Part shown: one piece after another, positions 1-8,404 of the stretch
Numbering within the stretch: position 1 is the stretch's first letter
Layout: the number at the start of each line of letters is the position of its first letter
DNA from: Pseudomonadota bacterium
GTDB lineage: Bacteria; Pseudomonadota; Gammaproteobacteria; Steroidobacterales; Steroidobacteraceae
Assembly: GCA_023391815.1 (NCBI GenBank)
Contig: JAEWAF010000051.1
Location: 1-39,897, forward strand
Length of the DNA stretch: 39,897 nucleotides
Reading direction: 5' to 3'
Notes under the pieces: generated by a model
What the model saw: the letters and a program-made list of their open reading frames with translations, nothing else
What the model was told of the DNA's origin: nothing
Databases searched by the model: none
Translations under genes and position numbers: made by a program

Positions 1-58
1 CTCCCCAACAGGGCGCGGGGCGGGAGCCGCCCGCGCCCGCGCCACCAACCTACGGGCG

Positions 59-1840
59 TTAGCCCTCCACCTTCACCGGCAGCTTCACCCGAATATGCAG
101 CTCCTTCAGCTGCTCTTCGGACACACCGGTCGGCGCACTGGTCATCAAATCCGCCGCCGTCTGCGTCTTCGGGAACGCGATCACGTCGCGAATCGAATCG
201 GTGCCCGCCATGAACATCACGATGCGGTCCAGGCCGAACGCAATGCCACCGTGCGGCGGCGTGCCGAACTTCAGCGCTTCGAGCAGGAAGCCGAATTTGA
301 TCTGCGCTTCTTCCGGCGAGATGCCCAGCAGGTCGAACACCGTCGATTGCATTTCCTGGCGATGGATACGCACCGAGCCGCCGCCGATTTCCGAGCCGTT
401 GAGCACCATGTCGTAACCCTTCGACAAGGCGTTCTTTGGATCGGCACGTAGAGCCGCCGCGTCTTCGATGCGAGGCGCGGTGAACGGATGATGGAGAGCG
501 GCCCAGCGCTTCGCGTCCGGGTCCCATTCGAACATCGGGAAGTCGACGACCCACAGCGGATGCCAGCCGGTCTTGGTCATCTTCATGTCATGACCGACCT
601 TGATACGCAGGGCGCCGATGGCATCGTTCACGACCTTCGCCGTGTCCGCGCCGAAGAAAATGAGATCGCCATCCTGAGCGCCGGTACGCGACAGGATGCC
701 GTTCACGGCGTCGTCGCTCAGGAACTTGAGGATCGGCGATTGCAGACCGTCGCGGCCCTTGGCCTTCTCGTTCACCTTCACATAGGCGAGGCCCTTCGCG
801 CCGTAACGTCCGACGAACGTCGTGTAATCGTCGATCTCCTTGCGTGACAGCTTCGTGCCACCTTCCGGCACGCGCAGAGCGACCACGCGACCGTCCGGGT
901 TCGAGGCCGGGCCGGAGAACACTTTGAACTCGCAGCCCTTCACCAGATCGGCAACGTCAACGAGCTCGAGCGGAATGCGCAGGTCCGGTTTGTCGGACGC
1001 GTAACGACGCATCGCTTCGGCGTAAGTCATGCGCGGGAACGGGTTCGGCAGATCGTCGCCGAGCACGGTCTTGAAGATGGAACGGATCAGCTGCTCCATC
1101 AGCTGCATGATCTGCTCTTCGCTCAGGAACGACGTCTCGATATCGAGCTGAGTGAATTCCGGCTGACGCTCGGCGCGCAGGTCTTCGTCACGGAAGCAGC
1201 GGACGATCTGATAGTAACGATCGTAGCCCGCCATCATCAGCAGCTGTTTGAACAACTGCGGCGACTGAGGCAACGCGAAGAACTGACCGGGATGCGTGCG
1301 GCTCGGTACGAGATAGTCACGCGCGCCTTCCGGGGTCGCCTTCGTGAGCATCGGGGTTTCGATGTCGATGAAGCCGTGGTTGTCGAGATAGTCGCGCATG
1401 GCGCGCGTCACCTGGTGACGCAGGCGGATGCGCTTCTGCATCACGTCGCGACGCAGGTCGAGATAGCGATATTTGAGCCGCAGCTCTTCGTTGACCGGCT
1501 CGTCGTGATGAAACGGCGGCGTCTCGGAGCGGCTCAGGATTTCCAGCTCACGCGCCAGCAGCTCGACCTGGCCGGAGGCGAGGTTGGCATTGGCGGTGCC
1601 GCCCGGGCGGGCGCGGACCAGGCCCTTGATGCGGATACAGAACTCGCTGCGCAGACGCTCGGCTTCGGCGAACACGTCCTTGGCATCGGGGTCGAACACG
1701 ATCTGCAACAGACCTTCGCGGTCGCGCAGGTCGACGAAAATCACGCCGCCATGGTCACGCCGGCGGTGCACCCAGCCAGCAACGCTGACTTCCTTGCCGA
1801 TGAGGGACTCGTTGACCTGGCCGCAATAATGGGAGCGCAT
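59..1840 (-). CDS. aspS: Aspartyl-tRNA synthetase
   Basis: Cytoplasmic class IIb synthetase that charges tRNA with aspartate; 593 residues, the usual bacterial length. The N-terminal OB fold (about 1-110) binds the anticodon. The catalytic core shows motif 1 (GFIDIETPMLTKATPEGARD), motif 2 (FRDEDLRAERQPEFTQ) and motif 3 (AFGLDRIVM), with the bacterial GAD insert between them. I chose the ATG at 1838-1840 because the protein then begins MRSHYCGQ as in Pseudomonas AspRS; the frame stays open 20 codons upstream without family similarity. The sequence WVHRRRDHGG and the Pro-Gly-Gly at the later discrimination site resemble the non-discriminating Pseudomonas enzyme more than the E. coli one, so it may also charge tRNA-Asn when GatCAB is present; that is inference. 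Confidence 0.97.
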   Translation of the reverse strand: MRSHYCGQVNESLIGKEVSVAGWVHRRRDHGGVIFVDLRDREGLLQIVFDPDAKDVFAEAERLRSEFCIRIKGLVRARPGGTANANLASGQVELLARELEILSRSETPPFHHDEPVNEELRLKYRYLDLRRDVMQKRIRLRHQVTRAMRDYLDNHGFIDIETPMLTKATPEGARDYLVPSRTHPGQFFALPQSPQLFKQLLMMAGYDRYYQIVRCFRDEDLRAERQPEFTQLDIETSFLSEEQIMQLMEQLIRSIFKTVLGDDLPNPFPRMTYAEAMRRYASDKPDLRIPLELVDVADLVKGCEFKVFSGPASNPDGRVVALRVPEGGTKLSRKEIDDYTTFVGRYGAKGLAYVKVNEKAKGRDGLQSPILKFLSDDAVNGILSRTGAQDGDLIFFGADTAKVVNDAIGALRIKVGHDMKMTKTGWHPLWVVDFPMFEWDPDAKRWAALHHPFTAPRIEDAAALRADPKNALSKGYDMVLNGSEIGGGSVRIHRQEMQSTVFDLLGISPEEAQIKFGFLLEALKFGTPPHGGIAFGLDRIVMFMAGTDSIRDVIAFPKTQTAADLMTSAPTGVSEEQLKELHIRVKLPVKVEG

Positions 1841-1927
1841 GGAAAAAGGCTCGGGACGTAGGGAGCGCGCGATGTTACGGACCCCCCGGAAGGCGCGCAA
1901 GCAAGCGGCCGCCGACGCCCGGCCCTA

Positions 1928-2020
1928 CCCCTGAAAAGGGGTCAGATTTAAATACTTAGCTTCGGGACGAGGTCCCGGCCGGGGCGACCGCAGGGGACAG
2001 AGAAATAACTCTGTCCCCTG
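1928..2020. repeat. Palindromic REP-like intergenic cluster
   Basis: Three inverted repeats sit in the gap between fmdB and aspS. The strongest is at 1991-2020: a perfect 12-bp stem (caggggacagag / ctctgtcccctg) around a 6-base loop. A second is cgggac-gag-gtcccg at 1963-1977. A third, cccc/gggg at 1928-1941, runs into ggggtcagatttaaat. The ggggacagag and ggggtcagat cores resemble the REP palindromes mobilised by RAYT (IS200-like) transposases. The palindrome begins only 11 bases from the fmdB stop inside the converging minus transcript and could also protect or end that mRNA, although it has no U tract. No transposase is in the window. Confidence 0.6.
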
Positions 2021-2031
2021 TCGAGGCCGGC

Positions 2032-2481
2032 TCAGCGGCGCTTCGCCTTCTTCTTGGCCGGCGCGGCTTTCTTCGGCGCCGGGCGCTTGGCCGGGGCTTT
2101 GGCGGCCGGCTTCTTGCCCTTGGCGGGAGCAGCCTTGGCGGCGGGCTTCTTGGCTGCGGCGGCCGTTTTCACTTCCGCCTTGGATTCGGCCTTCTTCTCG
2201 GGCTTCTCGGCCTTGGCGTCGCTCGCGGTGGAAGCGGTGCTGTCCTCGGCCTTCTCCGCCGGCTCGTCGCGATCGGCGAGGTTGCGCTTGTCTTCGCCGT
2301 CGGACTTGAAGTCGGTCTCGTACCAGCCGGAGCCCTTCAGGCGGAACACCGGCGCCGAGATCAGCTTCTTCAGTGTCTGCTTCTTGCAGCTCGGGCACTG
2401 TTTCAGCGGCTCATCGGAAATCTTCTGCAGCGTCTCGACGTAGAACTTGCAGTTGGAGCATTCGTATTCGTAAAACGGCAT
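2032..2481 (-). CDS. FmdB-family zinc-ribbon protein with Lys/Ala tail
   Basis: A small protein of 149 residues. Residues 1-45 form the FmdB/CxxC_CxxC_SSSS zinc ribbon (C8-X2-C11 and C29-X2-C32, starting MPFYEYEC), a family named after a putative formamidase/amidase regulator whose role is unsettled. Residues about 60-90 are acidic and polar. From about residue 95 to the end the protein is almost only Lys, Ala and Pro (AAAKKPAAKAAPAK-type repeats, ending KKKAKRR), like eukaryotic histone H1 or AlgP tails, so nucleic-acid binding is plausible. It lies just downstream of clpB and upstream of aspS, where FmdB-like genes are often found in gammaproteobacteria. Function is not assigned. Confidence 0.88.
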   Translation of the reverse strand: MPFYEYECSNCKFYVETLQKISDEPLKQCPSCKKQTLKKLISAPVFRLKGSGWYETDFKSDGEDKRNLADRDEPAEKAEDSTASTASDAKAEKPEKKAESKAEVKTAAAAKKPAAKAAPAKGKKPAAKAPAKRPAPKKAAPAKKKAKRR

Positions 2482-2511
2482 GGTTGTTCTCGGTCACACA
2501 AACGAGGCGAC

Positions 2512-2544
2512 TCGGCGTCGGCGCATCATAGAGGCCGACGCCGA
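2512..2544 (-). terminator. Hairpin downstream of clpB
   Basis: A 10-bp perfect inverted repeat (tcggcgtcgg / ccgacgccga) with a loop of about 13 bases lies between the clpB stop and the fmdB start. On the minus strand it would fold at the 3' end of the clpB transcript. There is no following U run, so it may be an imperfect terminator or an mRNA-stabilising hairpin. Confidence 0.35.
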
Positions 2545-2570
2545 ATCTTCAAGTTGTCACGGACGGAAAA

Positions 2571-5153
2571 TCAGCCCCGTGCGAACGCCAGCTCGCCATC
2601 CTTGACCGTCACGCGCACTTTCGAGCCGGGGCCGAACTCGCCGCGCAGGATGCGTTGGGCGAGCGGGTTTTCCAGCTGCTGCTGAATGGCGCGTTTCAGC
2701 GGTCGGGCGCCGTACACCGGATCGAAACCGGCCTCGGCCAGCCGATCGGTCGCCGCCTCATCCAGCACCAGCTCGATATCCCGCTCGGCCAGGCGCTTGC
2801 GCAGGTACGCCAGCTGGATGTCCACGATGGCGCGCAACTGGTCGCGACCCAGCGGATGGAACACCACGATGTCGTCGACGCGGTTGATGAACTCCGGCCG
2901 GAAGTGCTGTTGCACGATCTCCAGCACCTTTTGTTTCATCTCGGCGTAGTTGGCCTCGCCCGCCAGATCCTGGATCACGTGCGAGCCCAGGTTCGACGTC
3001 ATGATGATGACGGTATTGCGGAAGTCGACCGTGCGGCCCTGGCCGTCGGTCAGCCGGCCGTCGTCCAGAACCTGCAACAGCACGTTGAACACGTCCGGAT
3101 GGGCTTTTTCGACCTCATCCAGCAACAGCACCGAATACGGCCGGCGACGCACGGCTTCGGTCAGATAGCCGCCTTCCTCGTAGCCGACGTAGCCCGGAGG
3201 CGCGCCGATCAGACGGGCGACGGAATGTTTCTCCATGAACTCCGACATGTCGATGCGGACCATGGCCTCTTCGGTATCGAACAGGAATTCCGCCAGCGCC
3301 TTGCTCAGCTCGGTCTTGCCGACACCGGTGGGACCGAGGAACAGGAACGAACCGTTGGGCCGGTTCGGATCGGACAGGCCGGCGCGTGAGCGACGGATCG
3401 CATCCGACACCGCCCGCACCGCTTCCTGCTGACCGACCACGCGCTTGCCCAGCTGCTCTTCCATGCGCAGCAGCTTTTCCTTCTCGCCTTCGAGCATCTT
3501 GGAGATCGGGATGCCGGTCCACTTGGAGACGACTTCGGCGATCTCCTCATCGGTGACTTTGTTACGCAGCAGTTTTTTCTGATCCGCCTGCTGCTCGGCC
3601 GCGGTAGCGGCCGCGAGACGACGCTCCAGCTCGGGGATCTTGCCGTACGCGAGCTCGGACATGCGGCCGAGATCCTGCGCGCGACGCGCTGTTTCCAATT
3701 CGGTCTTGGTGCGCTCCAGCTCTTCCTTGATGCCAGCGGCGCTTTGCACGGACGCCTTCTCGGCCTTCCACACTTCTTCCAGATCGGAATATTCCTTTTC
3801 CAGCGTGCCCAGCTGTTCGTCCAGCGCTTTCAGACGCTTCTTGGAAGCCTCGTCGGTTTCTTTCTTCAGCGCTTCACGCTCGATCTTGAGCTGGATGATG
3901 CGACGCTCGAGGCGATCCATGGCCTCGGGCTTGGAGTCGATCTCCATGCGAATGCGCGAACCGGCCTCGTCGATCAGGTCGATGGCCTTGTCCGGCAGCT
4001 GACGATCGGTGATGTAACGATGCGAAAGCGTGGCCGCGGCGACGATCGCGGGGTCGGTGATTTCCACGCCGTGGTGGACTTCGTAACGTTCCTTCAGGCC
4101 GCGCAGGATGGCGATGGTGTCTTCCACCGAAGGCTCGTCCACCAGCACCTTCTGGAAACGGCGCTCGAGCGCGGCGTCCTTCTCGATGTACTTGCGATAT
4201 TCGTCGAGCGTCGTCGCGCCCACGCAGTGCAGCTCGCCGCGAGCGAGCGCGGGCTTGAGCATGTTGCCGGCATCCATCGCGCCTTCGGCCTTGCCGGCAC
4301 CGACCATGGTGTGCAGCTCGTCGATGAACAGAATGACGCGGCCTTCCTGTTTCGCCAGATCGTTGAGCACCGCCTTGAGGCGCTCTTCGAACTCGCCACG
4401 GAATTTGGCGCCGGCGATCAGCGCGCCCATGTCGAGCGCGAGGATCCGTTTGTTACGCAGGCCCTCGGGCACTTCGCCGTTGACGATGCGTTGCGCGAGC
4501 CCTTCGACGATGGCGGTCTTACCGACGCCGGGCTCGCCGATCAGCACCGGATTGTTCTTGGTCCGACGCTGCAACACCTGCACCGTTCGGCGGATCTCGT
4601 CATCGCGACCGATGACCGGATCGAGCTTGCCCTGCTCGGCGCGCTCGGTCAGATCGACCGTGTATTTCTCCAGCGCCTGACGGCTTTCCTCGGCGTTGGC
4701 GTCGTTGACCTTCTCGCCCCCGCGCAGCTCGTCGATCGCCTGCTCGATGGAGCCTTTCACCGCGCCGGCATTCCGGAGCACGGTGCTGATCTGGCCTTTG
4801 TCTTCGAGGGCCGCGAGCACGAACAACTCGCTGGAAATGAACTGGTCGCCGCGCTTCTGCGCGAGCTTGTCCATCACGTTCAGCAGGCGGCCGGTCTCGT
4901 TGGACAGATGCACTTCGCCGGCCGTGCCTTCGACCTTGGGCAGCTTGTCCAGGGTCTCACCCAGTTGCGAGCGCAGCAGGTTGACCTTCACGCCCGCCTT
5001 GTCGAGCAGGTGGCGCACGGTTCCGCCCTGCTGATCGAGCAAAGCGACGAGCAGATGCGCCGGCTCGATGTACTGATTGTCGCGACCCACGGCCAGCGAC
5101 TGGGCATCGGCCAGGGCCTGCTGGAATTTGCTGGTGAATTTGTCCATTCGCAT
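2571..5153 (-). CDS. clpB: ClpB disaggregase (Hsp100 AAA+ ATPase)
   Basis: ATP-driven hexameric chaperone that pulls polypeptides out of aggregates together with DnaK/DnaJ/GrpE. At 860 residues it matches E. coli ClpB. The N-terminal Clp_N double repeat covers about 1-150. AAA1 has Walker A GEPGVGKT near residue 205 and the Walker B LFIDELHT. The M-domain coiled coil typical of ClpB rather than ClpA runs about 410-530. AAA2 has Walker A GPTGVGKT near 605 and the GYVGYEEGG pore loop. The start MRMDKFTSKFQQALADAQS matches E. coli MRLDRLTNKFQ and has ggggaa about 8 bases upstream. A heat-shock-type promoter lies just upstream. Confidence 0.98.
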   Translation of the reverse strand: MRMDKFTSKFQQALADAQSLAVGRDNQYIEPAHLLVALLDQQGGTVRHLLDKAGVKVNLLRSQLGETLDKLPKVEGTAGEVHLSNETGRLLNVMDKLAQKRGDQFISSELFVLAALEDKGQISTVLRNAGAVKGSIEQAIDELRGGEKVNDANAEESRQALEKYTVDLTERAEQGKLDPVIGRDDEIRRTVQVLQRRTKNNPVLIGEPGVGKTAIVEGLAQRIVNGEVPEGLRNKRILALDMGALIAGAKFRGEFEERLKAVLNDLAKQEGRVILFIDELHTMVGAGKAEGAMDAGNMLKPALARGELHCVGATTLDEYRKYIEKDAALERRFQKVLVDEPSVEDTIAILRGLKERYEVHHGVEITDPAIVAAATLSHRYITDRQLPDKAIDLIDEAGSRIRMEIDSKPEAMDRLERRIIQLKIEREALKKETDEASKKRLKALDEQLGTLEKEYSDLEEVWKAEKASVQSAAGIKEELERTKTELETARRAQDLGRMSELAYGKIPELERRLAAATAAEQQADQKKLLRNKVTDEEIAEVVSKWTGIPISKMLEGEKEKLLRMEEQLGKRVVGQQEAVRAVSDAIRRSRAGLSDPNRPNGSFLFLGPTGVGKTELSKALAEFLFDTEEAMVRIDMSEFMEKHSVARLIGAPPGYVGYEEGGYLTEAVRRRPYSVLLLDEVEKAHPDVFNVLLQVLDDGRLTDGQGRTVDFRNTVIIMTSNLGSHVIQDLAGEANYAEMKQKVLEIVQQHFRPEFINRVDDIVVFHPLGRDQLRAIVDIQLAYLRKRLAERDIELVLDEAATDRLAEAGFDPVYGARPLKRAIQQQLENPLAQRILRGEFGPGSKVRVTVKDGELAFARG

Positions 5154-5207
5154 ATGAATTTTCCCCGGCGCACACCGAAGCGATCGGCGCCGTTTACCTT
5201 GGCAGCG

Positions 5208-5236
5208 ATCTGGGGAGGAAGGTAGGCAAATTCAAC
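5208..5236 (-). promoter_or_regulatory. Candidate sigma-32 promoter of clpB
   Basis: On the minus strand gttgaat (5230-5236) is followed after 14 bases by ccccagat (5208-5215). This fits the heat-shock sigma factor pattern CTTGAA-N(11-16)-CCCCATNT with few mismatches. It would start transcription about 48 bases before the clpB start codon, as expected for a heat-shock gene. Confidence 0.65.
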
Positions 5237-5280
5237 TGTGTTCCACGTTTGAGGAACACTCCGGACTTGTCCGGGGGTGA

Positions 5281-5401
5281 GCGCGGATGCCTTTTCGAGG
5301 CGAGTTGCACTCGGCACGTCCGTGCGCCTCGCCCTTCGGGCAGCCTAAAGGCTGCGCAAAACGGCTGTCCTGCCGTTTTGTAACGTCGCCTCGATCCGCG
5401 C
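5281..5401. repeat. Branched inverted-repeat element upstream of clpB
   Basis: About 120 bases framed by nested inverted repeats: gcgcggat (5281-5288) pairs with atccgcgc (5394-5401), and tcgaggcga (5295-5303) with tcgcctcga (5386-5394); the two share base 5394. Inside are at least three perfect hairpins: gcacg/cgtgc (5314-5325), gcagcc-taaa-ggctgc (5340-5355) and caaaacggc-tgtcct-gccgttttg (5357-5380), plus gccc-ttc-gggc (5331-5341). It fills most of the only gap above 300 bases in the window (5154-5464), between the ZIP stop and the clpB promoter. No ORF or promoter is evident within it. It may be a dispersed REP/MITE-type element, a structured RNA or a terminator for the ZIP gene. Confidence 0.55.
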
Positions 5402-5464
5402 GAACGCCGGTACACGGATGTAACGGCTGACCGAGGCTCCAGGGAGGGCTGCTTGAGATGAATT

Positions 5465-6289
5465 TCAGTGCGCCAGGCTGTGGCTGACGTAGATCACCGC
5501 CACGCCGAGCACGATGTACACGAACTGCCAGACGCCCGAGCCCGGATCCACCTTGCGGTGAAGGCCGGGAATAAGGTCGGCCACCGCGATGTAGAGGAAG
5601 CTCGATGCCGCGAGGACGATGGCGTACGGCAGCACCCCCTGCACATGCGCCAACGCGAAATACGCCACCACCCCGCCCACCACCGAGGTCACGCTGGTGA
5701 GCAGATTGAGGGTCAGGGCGCGTAACGGGCGCATGCCGCCATTGAGCAGAATGGCCAGATCGCCGACTTCCTGTGGGATCTCGTGCGCGCACACCGCCAT
5801 CGCGGTGACGATACCGAGATGCACGTCGGTCATGAACGCCGCCGCGATCAGCACGCCGTCGAGCACGTTGTGAAAACCGTCGCCGATCAGGATGAGCATG
5901 GCGGACGCTTGATCGCGGCGCTGATCGTGATTGTGAGTGTACGCGTGATTGTGGCCGTGCCCGTGCGGCTCAGGGTGCACGTGGACCTCGCAGGCGTCGG
6001 CATGGCAGTGCCGCCATAGCACCATCTTTTCGAGCACGAAGAACAGCAGCAGACCGCCGAGCAGGGTCAGGCCGATTTCATGCATTTTGGAAACGCCGGC
6101 CGATTCGATGGCATGCGGTAGCAGCCCCAGCAGCGCGGCGCTGAGTAGTGCGCCCGTCGCAAAGCTCACCAGATGTGGCAGAACGCGCGTGCGTATCCGG
6201 TCCGGCACGATCAGGAACAGCGAGGCCGCCAGCGCGCTCAGAAAGCCGCCGAGGGCAGTAAACAAAACAATCCAGCCGAGCAGATGCAT
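5465..6289 (-). CDS. ZIP-family divalent metal transporter
   Basis: Inner-membrane protein of 274 residues with about eight predicted membrane segments, of the ZIP (zinc/iron permease) family that moves Zn2+ or related ions toward the cytoplasm. Diagnostic metal-site motifs are HNVLDG (140-145) and HEIPQEVGD (169-177) in the fourth and fifth core helices. The loop at about 94-121 is very rich in histidine (HCHADACEVHVHPEP then HGHGHNH), as in the cytoplasmic metal-sensing loop of eukaryotic ZIPs. It sits between pgeF and clpB, which are adjacent in E. coli, so it looks like an insertion into a conserved neighbourhood. The substrate metal cannot be read from the sequence, and no Zur box was recognised. 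Confidence 0.9.
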   Translation of the reverse strand: MHLLGWIVLFTALGGFLSALAASLFLIVPDRIRTRVLPHLVSFATGALLSAALLGLLPHAIESAGVSKMHEIGLTLLGGLLLFFVLEKMVLWRHCHADACEVHVHPEPHGHGHNHAYTHNHDQRRDQASAMLILIGDGFHNVLDGVLIAAAFMTDVHLGIVTAMAVCAHEIPQEVGDLAILLNGGMRPLRALTLNLLTSVTSVVGGVVAYFALAHVQGVLPYAIVLAASSFLYIAVADLIPGLHRKVDPGSGVWQFVYIVLGVAVIYVSHSLAH

Positions 6290-6557
6290 GTTTGGAGAGT
6301 GTGCCCGTCCGATGCCACCGCACGGACTCGATCTATGGAGGGCTGTTGGTTATGCCGGCCAGCGTAGCACGCGTGTCAAGACCGCCGGCCCAGGCTTGCC
6401 AGCCAAGGCCGGCTCGCTGGCAGGCGCGCATGAAAGAAACCGTTCTTGCACGCGATAGGCCCAGCAATTCCTTCGCGCCATTGACGGCCGCGAGCGCATC
6501 CAGCAGGGAAGTGGCGTTCTCATGGCCGGCAGCCATCGTCCGGGGTGAGGTCGTTGG

Positions 6558-7385
6558 CTATCGATCGAGCCAGACCAGCGTGGCCATCCGGCCCGTGCGG
6601 CTGGCGCGGCGATAGGAGAAGAAACGTTCGCTATCGGCGAAGCACTTGAATCCGCCGCCGTATACGGCGCTGACACCGAGCCGCGCGAGCTCGTTGCGAG
6701 CCAATTGATATAAGTCGGCCTGCCAGCGGCCACGCGCGTTGACGCGAAACGCGGCGGCGTTTTCAGCGCCGAGCTTCAAGAATGCCTCGTGTACCTCGTC
6801 TCCGACTTCGAAAGCGTCTCGCTCGATCGCGGGGCCGAGCCAGGCCATGAGCTGCGACGGCGGAACATCGAGCGATTTGATGGTCGCACCCAGCACACCG
6901 CCCGCCAGGCCACGCCAGCCGGCGTGAGCGGCGCCGACTCGCGTGCCGTCGCGATCGCAGAAGAGGACAGGTAAGCAGTCGGCGGTCATGACGACGCAGA
7001 CGGCGCCGGGGCCGCGAGCAACGGATGCGTCCGCCGTCGGCGGCGCTGCCGACGTTGCGCCTTCAGCGCTTGCGGGGTTCTGTGCGTTGACCGCGATCGA
7101 TCTCGCATCTGTAGCGTCGCTGGCGCTGATATTCGCAGCCCTGCGAGAACTCGCATCCACCACGGCGACGCCGTGCACCTGATTCAACCAGGTCGGCTCG
7201 GCCGGCAACTTCAACGCAACCCGAACCAGCCGACGATTCTCCGCGACCGCGGCCGGGTCGTCGCCGACGTGCGAGCCCAGATTCAGGCTGGAAAAAGCAC
7301 CTTCGCTGACCCCTCCCGTGCGCAGCGTCGCCGCCGCTTTCACGTTCGGAGGCGCCGGCCAGTCGGGAACAATCCAGTCGACCAT
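6558..7385 (-). CDS. pgeF: Peptidoglycan editing factor PgeF (YfiH/DUF152)
   Basis: Cytoplasmic copper-oxidase-fold protein. In E. coli PgeF hydrolyses misincorporated L-Ser from UDP-MurNAc peptides; older names are YfiH and polyphenol oxidase/laccase. The conserved zinc/catalytic triad is visible: H71 in NQVHG, C137 in TADCLPV and H154 in AAHAGWRG. Length is 275 residues against about 243 in E. coli. The excess is an Ala/Ser-rich low-complexity insert of about 30 residues (about 79-118) between H71 and C137. The start lies 5 bases after the rluD stop, so the two are co-transcribed, as in E. coli. Confidence 0.93.
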   Translation of the reverse strand: MVDWIVPDWPAPPNVKAAATLRTGGVSEGAFSSLNLGSHVGDDPAAVAENRRLVRVALKLPAEPTWLNQVHGVAVVDASSRRAANISASDATDARSIAVNAQNPASAEGATSAAPPTADASVARGPGAVCVVMTADCLPVLFCDRDGTRVGAAHAGWRGLAGGVLGATIKSLDVPPSQLMAWLGPAIERDAFEVGDEVHEAFLKLGAENAAAFRVNARGRWQADLYQLARNELARLGVSAVYGGGFKCFADSERFFSYRRASRTGRMATLVWLDR

Positions 7386-7390
7386 GAGCT

Positions 7391-8365
7391 TCAGCGCTTC
7401 TTCGCGGCGGCGGCCGCCGTGGTATCGGCGGCGAGCACGCCGAGCAGATCCTGCATATCCCCCGGCAACGCCGCTTCGTTCTCGATCGGCTTGCCGCTGA
7501 CCGGATGCTCGAACGCGAGCCGGGCCGCGTGCAGCGCCTGGCGTTTGAAGCCACGCAGCGCCTCGATCAGCTCCGGCGACGCGCCCTTCGGCAGCAGCAT
7601 GCGCCCGCCATAAACCTTGTCGCCCACCAACGGATAATGGATATGCATCATGTGCACGCGAATCTGATGCGTACGCCCCGATTCCAACTTCAAGCGCACA
7701 TGCGTGTGACCGCGAAACCGCGTCACGACTCGATAGTGAGTCACCGCCTCGCGGCCATCTTCGCGCACCGCCATCTTCAAACGATCGACCGGATGACGAC
7801 CGATCGGCGCGTCGACGACACCGCCGCCGGTCATCACGCCGACGCAGACCGCTTCGTACTCACGTTCTACTTCGCGAGCTTCGATCGCGCGCACCAGCGC
7901 CGTATGCGCTTCGACCGTGCGAGCGACCACCATGAGCCCGCTGGTGTCCTTGTCGAGCCGATGGACGATGCCCGCGCGGGGCACCTGCGACAGCTTGGCA
8001 TCGAAGTGCAGTAACGCATTTTGCAAAGTGCCGGCCGCGTTACCGGCGCCTGGATGGACCACCAGCCCGGCGGGCTTGTTGATCACCAGCACATGCTTGT
8101 CCTGGTGAACGATGTCCAGGCTGATTTTCTCGGGCTCGACGCTCACCTGGTCCGGCAGCGTGGCGTTGATCTCGACGCTCTCCCCGCCGAGCACCTTGTC
8201 CTTGGGCCGCAGCTGGGCGCCGTTCACGCGCACCTGCCCGGCGTCGATCCATTCCTTGATCCGGGTGCGGGAATAGCCCTCGAGAAGCTCGGCGAGCACC
8301 TGGTCCAGGCGTTGGCCGGCGTGCTCGAAGGGGATGGTCAGCTGGTGGTGGACGGCTTCGGACAT
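7391..8365 (-). CDS. rluD: 23S rRNA pseudouridine synthase RluD
   Basis: Converts uridines in helix 69 of 23S rRNA (E. coli 1911, 1915, 1917) to pseudouridine. The N-terminal S4 RNA-binding domain covers about 18-75 (GQRLDQVLAELLEGYSRTRI). The RluA-type catalytic domain follows, with HRLDKDTSGLMV holding the catalytic Asp (D138) and the late RTHQIRVH motif. I chose the ATG at 8363-8365 (MSEAVHHQLT, 324 residues) because it fits the family; the frame is open 12 more codons. The end AADTTAAAAAKKR is an unusual Ala/Lys tail. It is divergent from bamD and in an operon with pgeF, the same order as E. coli bamD-rluD-pgeF. Confidence 0.95.
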   Translation of the reverse strand: MSEAVHHQLTIPFEHAGQRLDQVLAELLEGYSRTRIKEWIDAGQVRVNGAQLRPKDKVLGGESVEINATLPDQVSVEPEKISLDIVHQDKHVLVINKPAGLVVHPGAGNAAGTLQNALLHFDAKLSQVPRAGIVHRLDKDTSGLMVVARTVEAHTALVRAIEAREVEREYEAVCVGVMTGGGVVDAPIGRHPVDRLKMAVREDGREAVTHYRVVTRFRGHTHVRLKLESGRTHQIRVHMMHIHYPLVGDKVYGGRMLLPKGASPELIEALRGFKRQALHAARLAFEHPVSGKPIENEAALPGDMQDLLGVLAADTTAAAAAKKR

Positions 8366-8404
8366 CTTGGGGGGAACTGTGGCTATACTCGCGCCCTCCA
8401 AGGG

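Noticed and set aside
1..58. GC-rich sequence left of aspS
   Set aside because: Too short and without an open frame or clear hairpin; nothing can be supported.
3744..5225. Open frame of 493 codons opposite clpB
   Set aside because: Antisense shadow of a highly conserved gene in high-GC DNA; its product is rich in His, Leu and Gln runs with no recognisable domain.
6333..6536. Possible 67-codon gene between pgeF and the ZIP gene on the minus strand
   Set aside because: No ribosome site and no recognised family, though the composition is not impossible and the 268-base gap is otherwise empty. Kept as unsupported.
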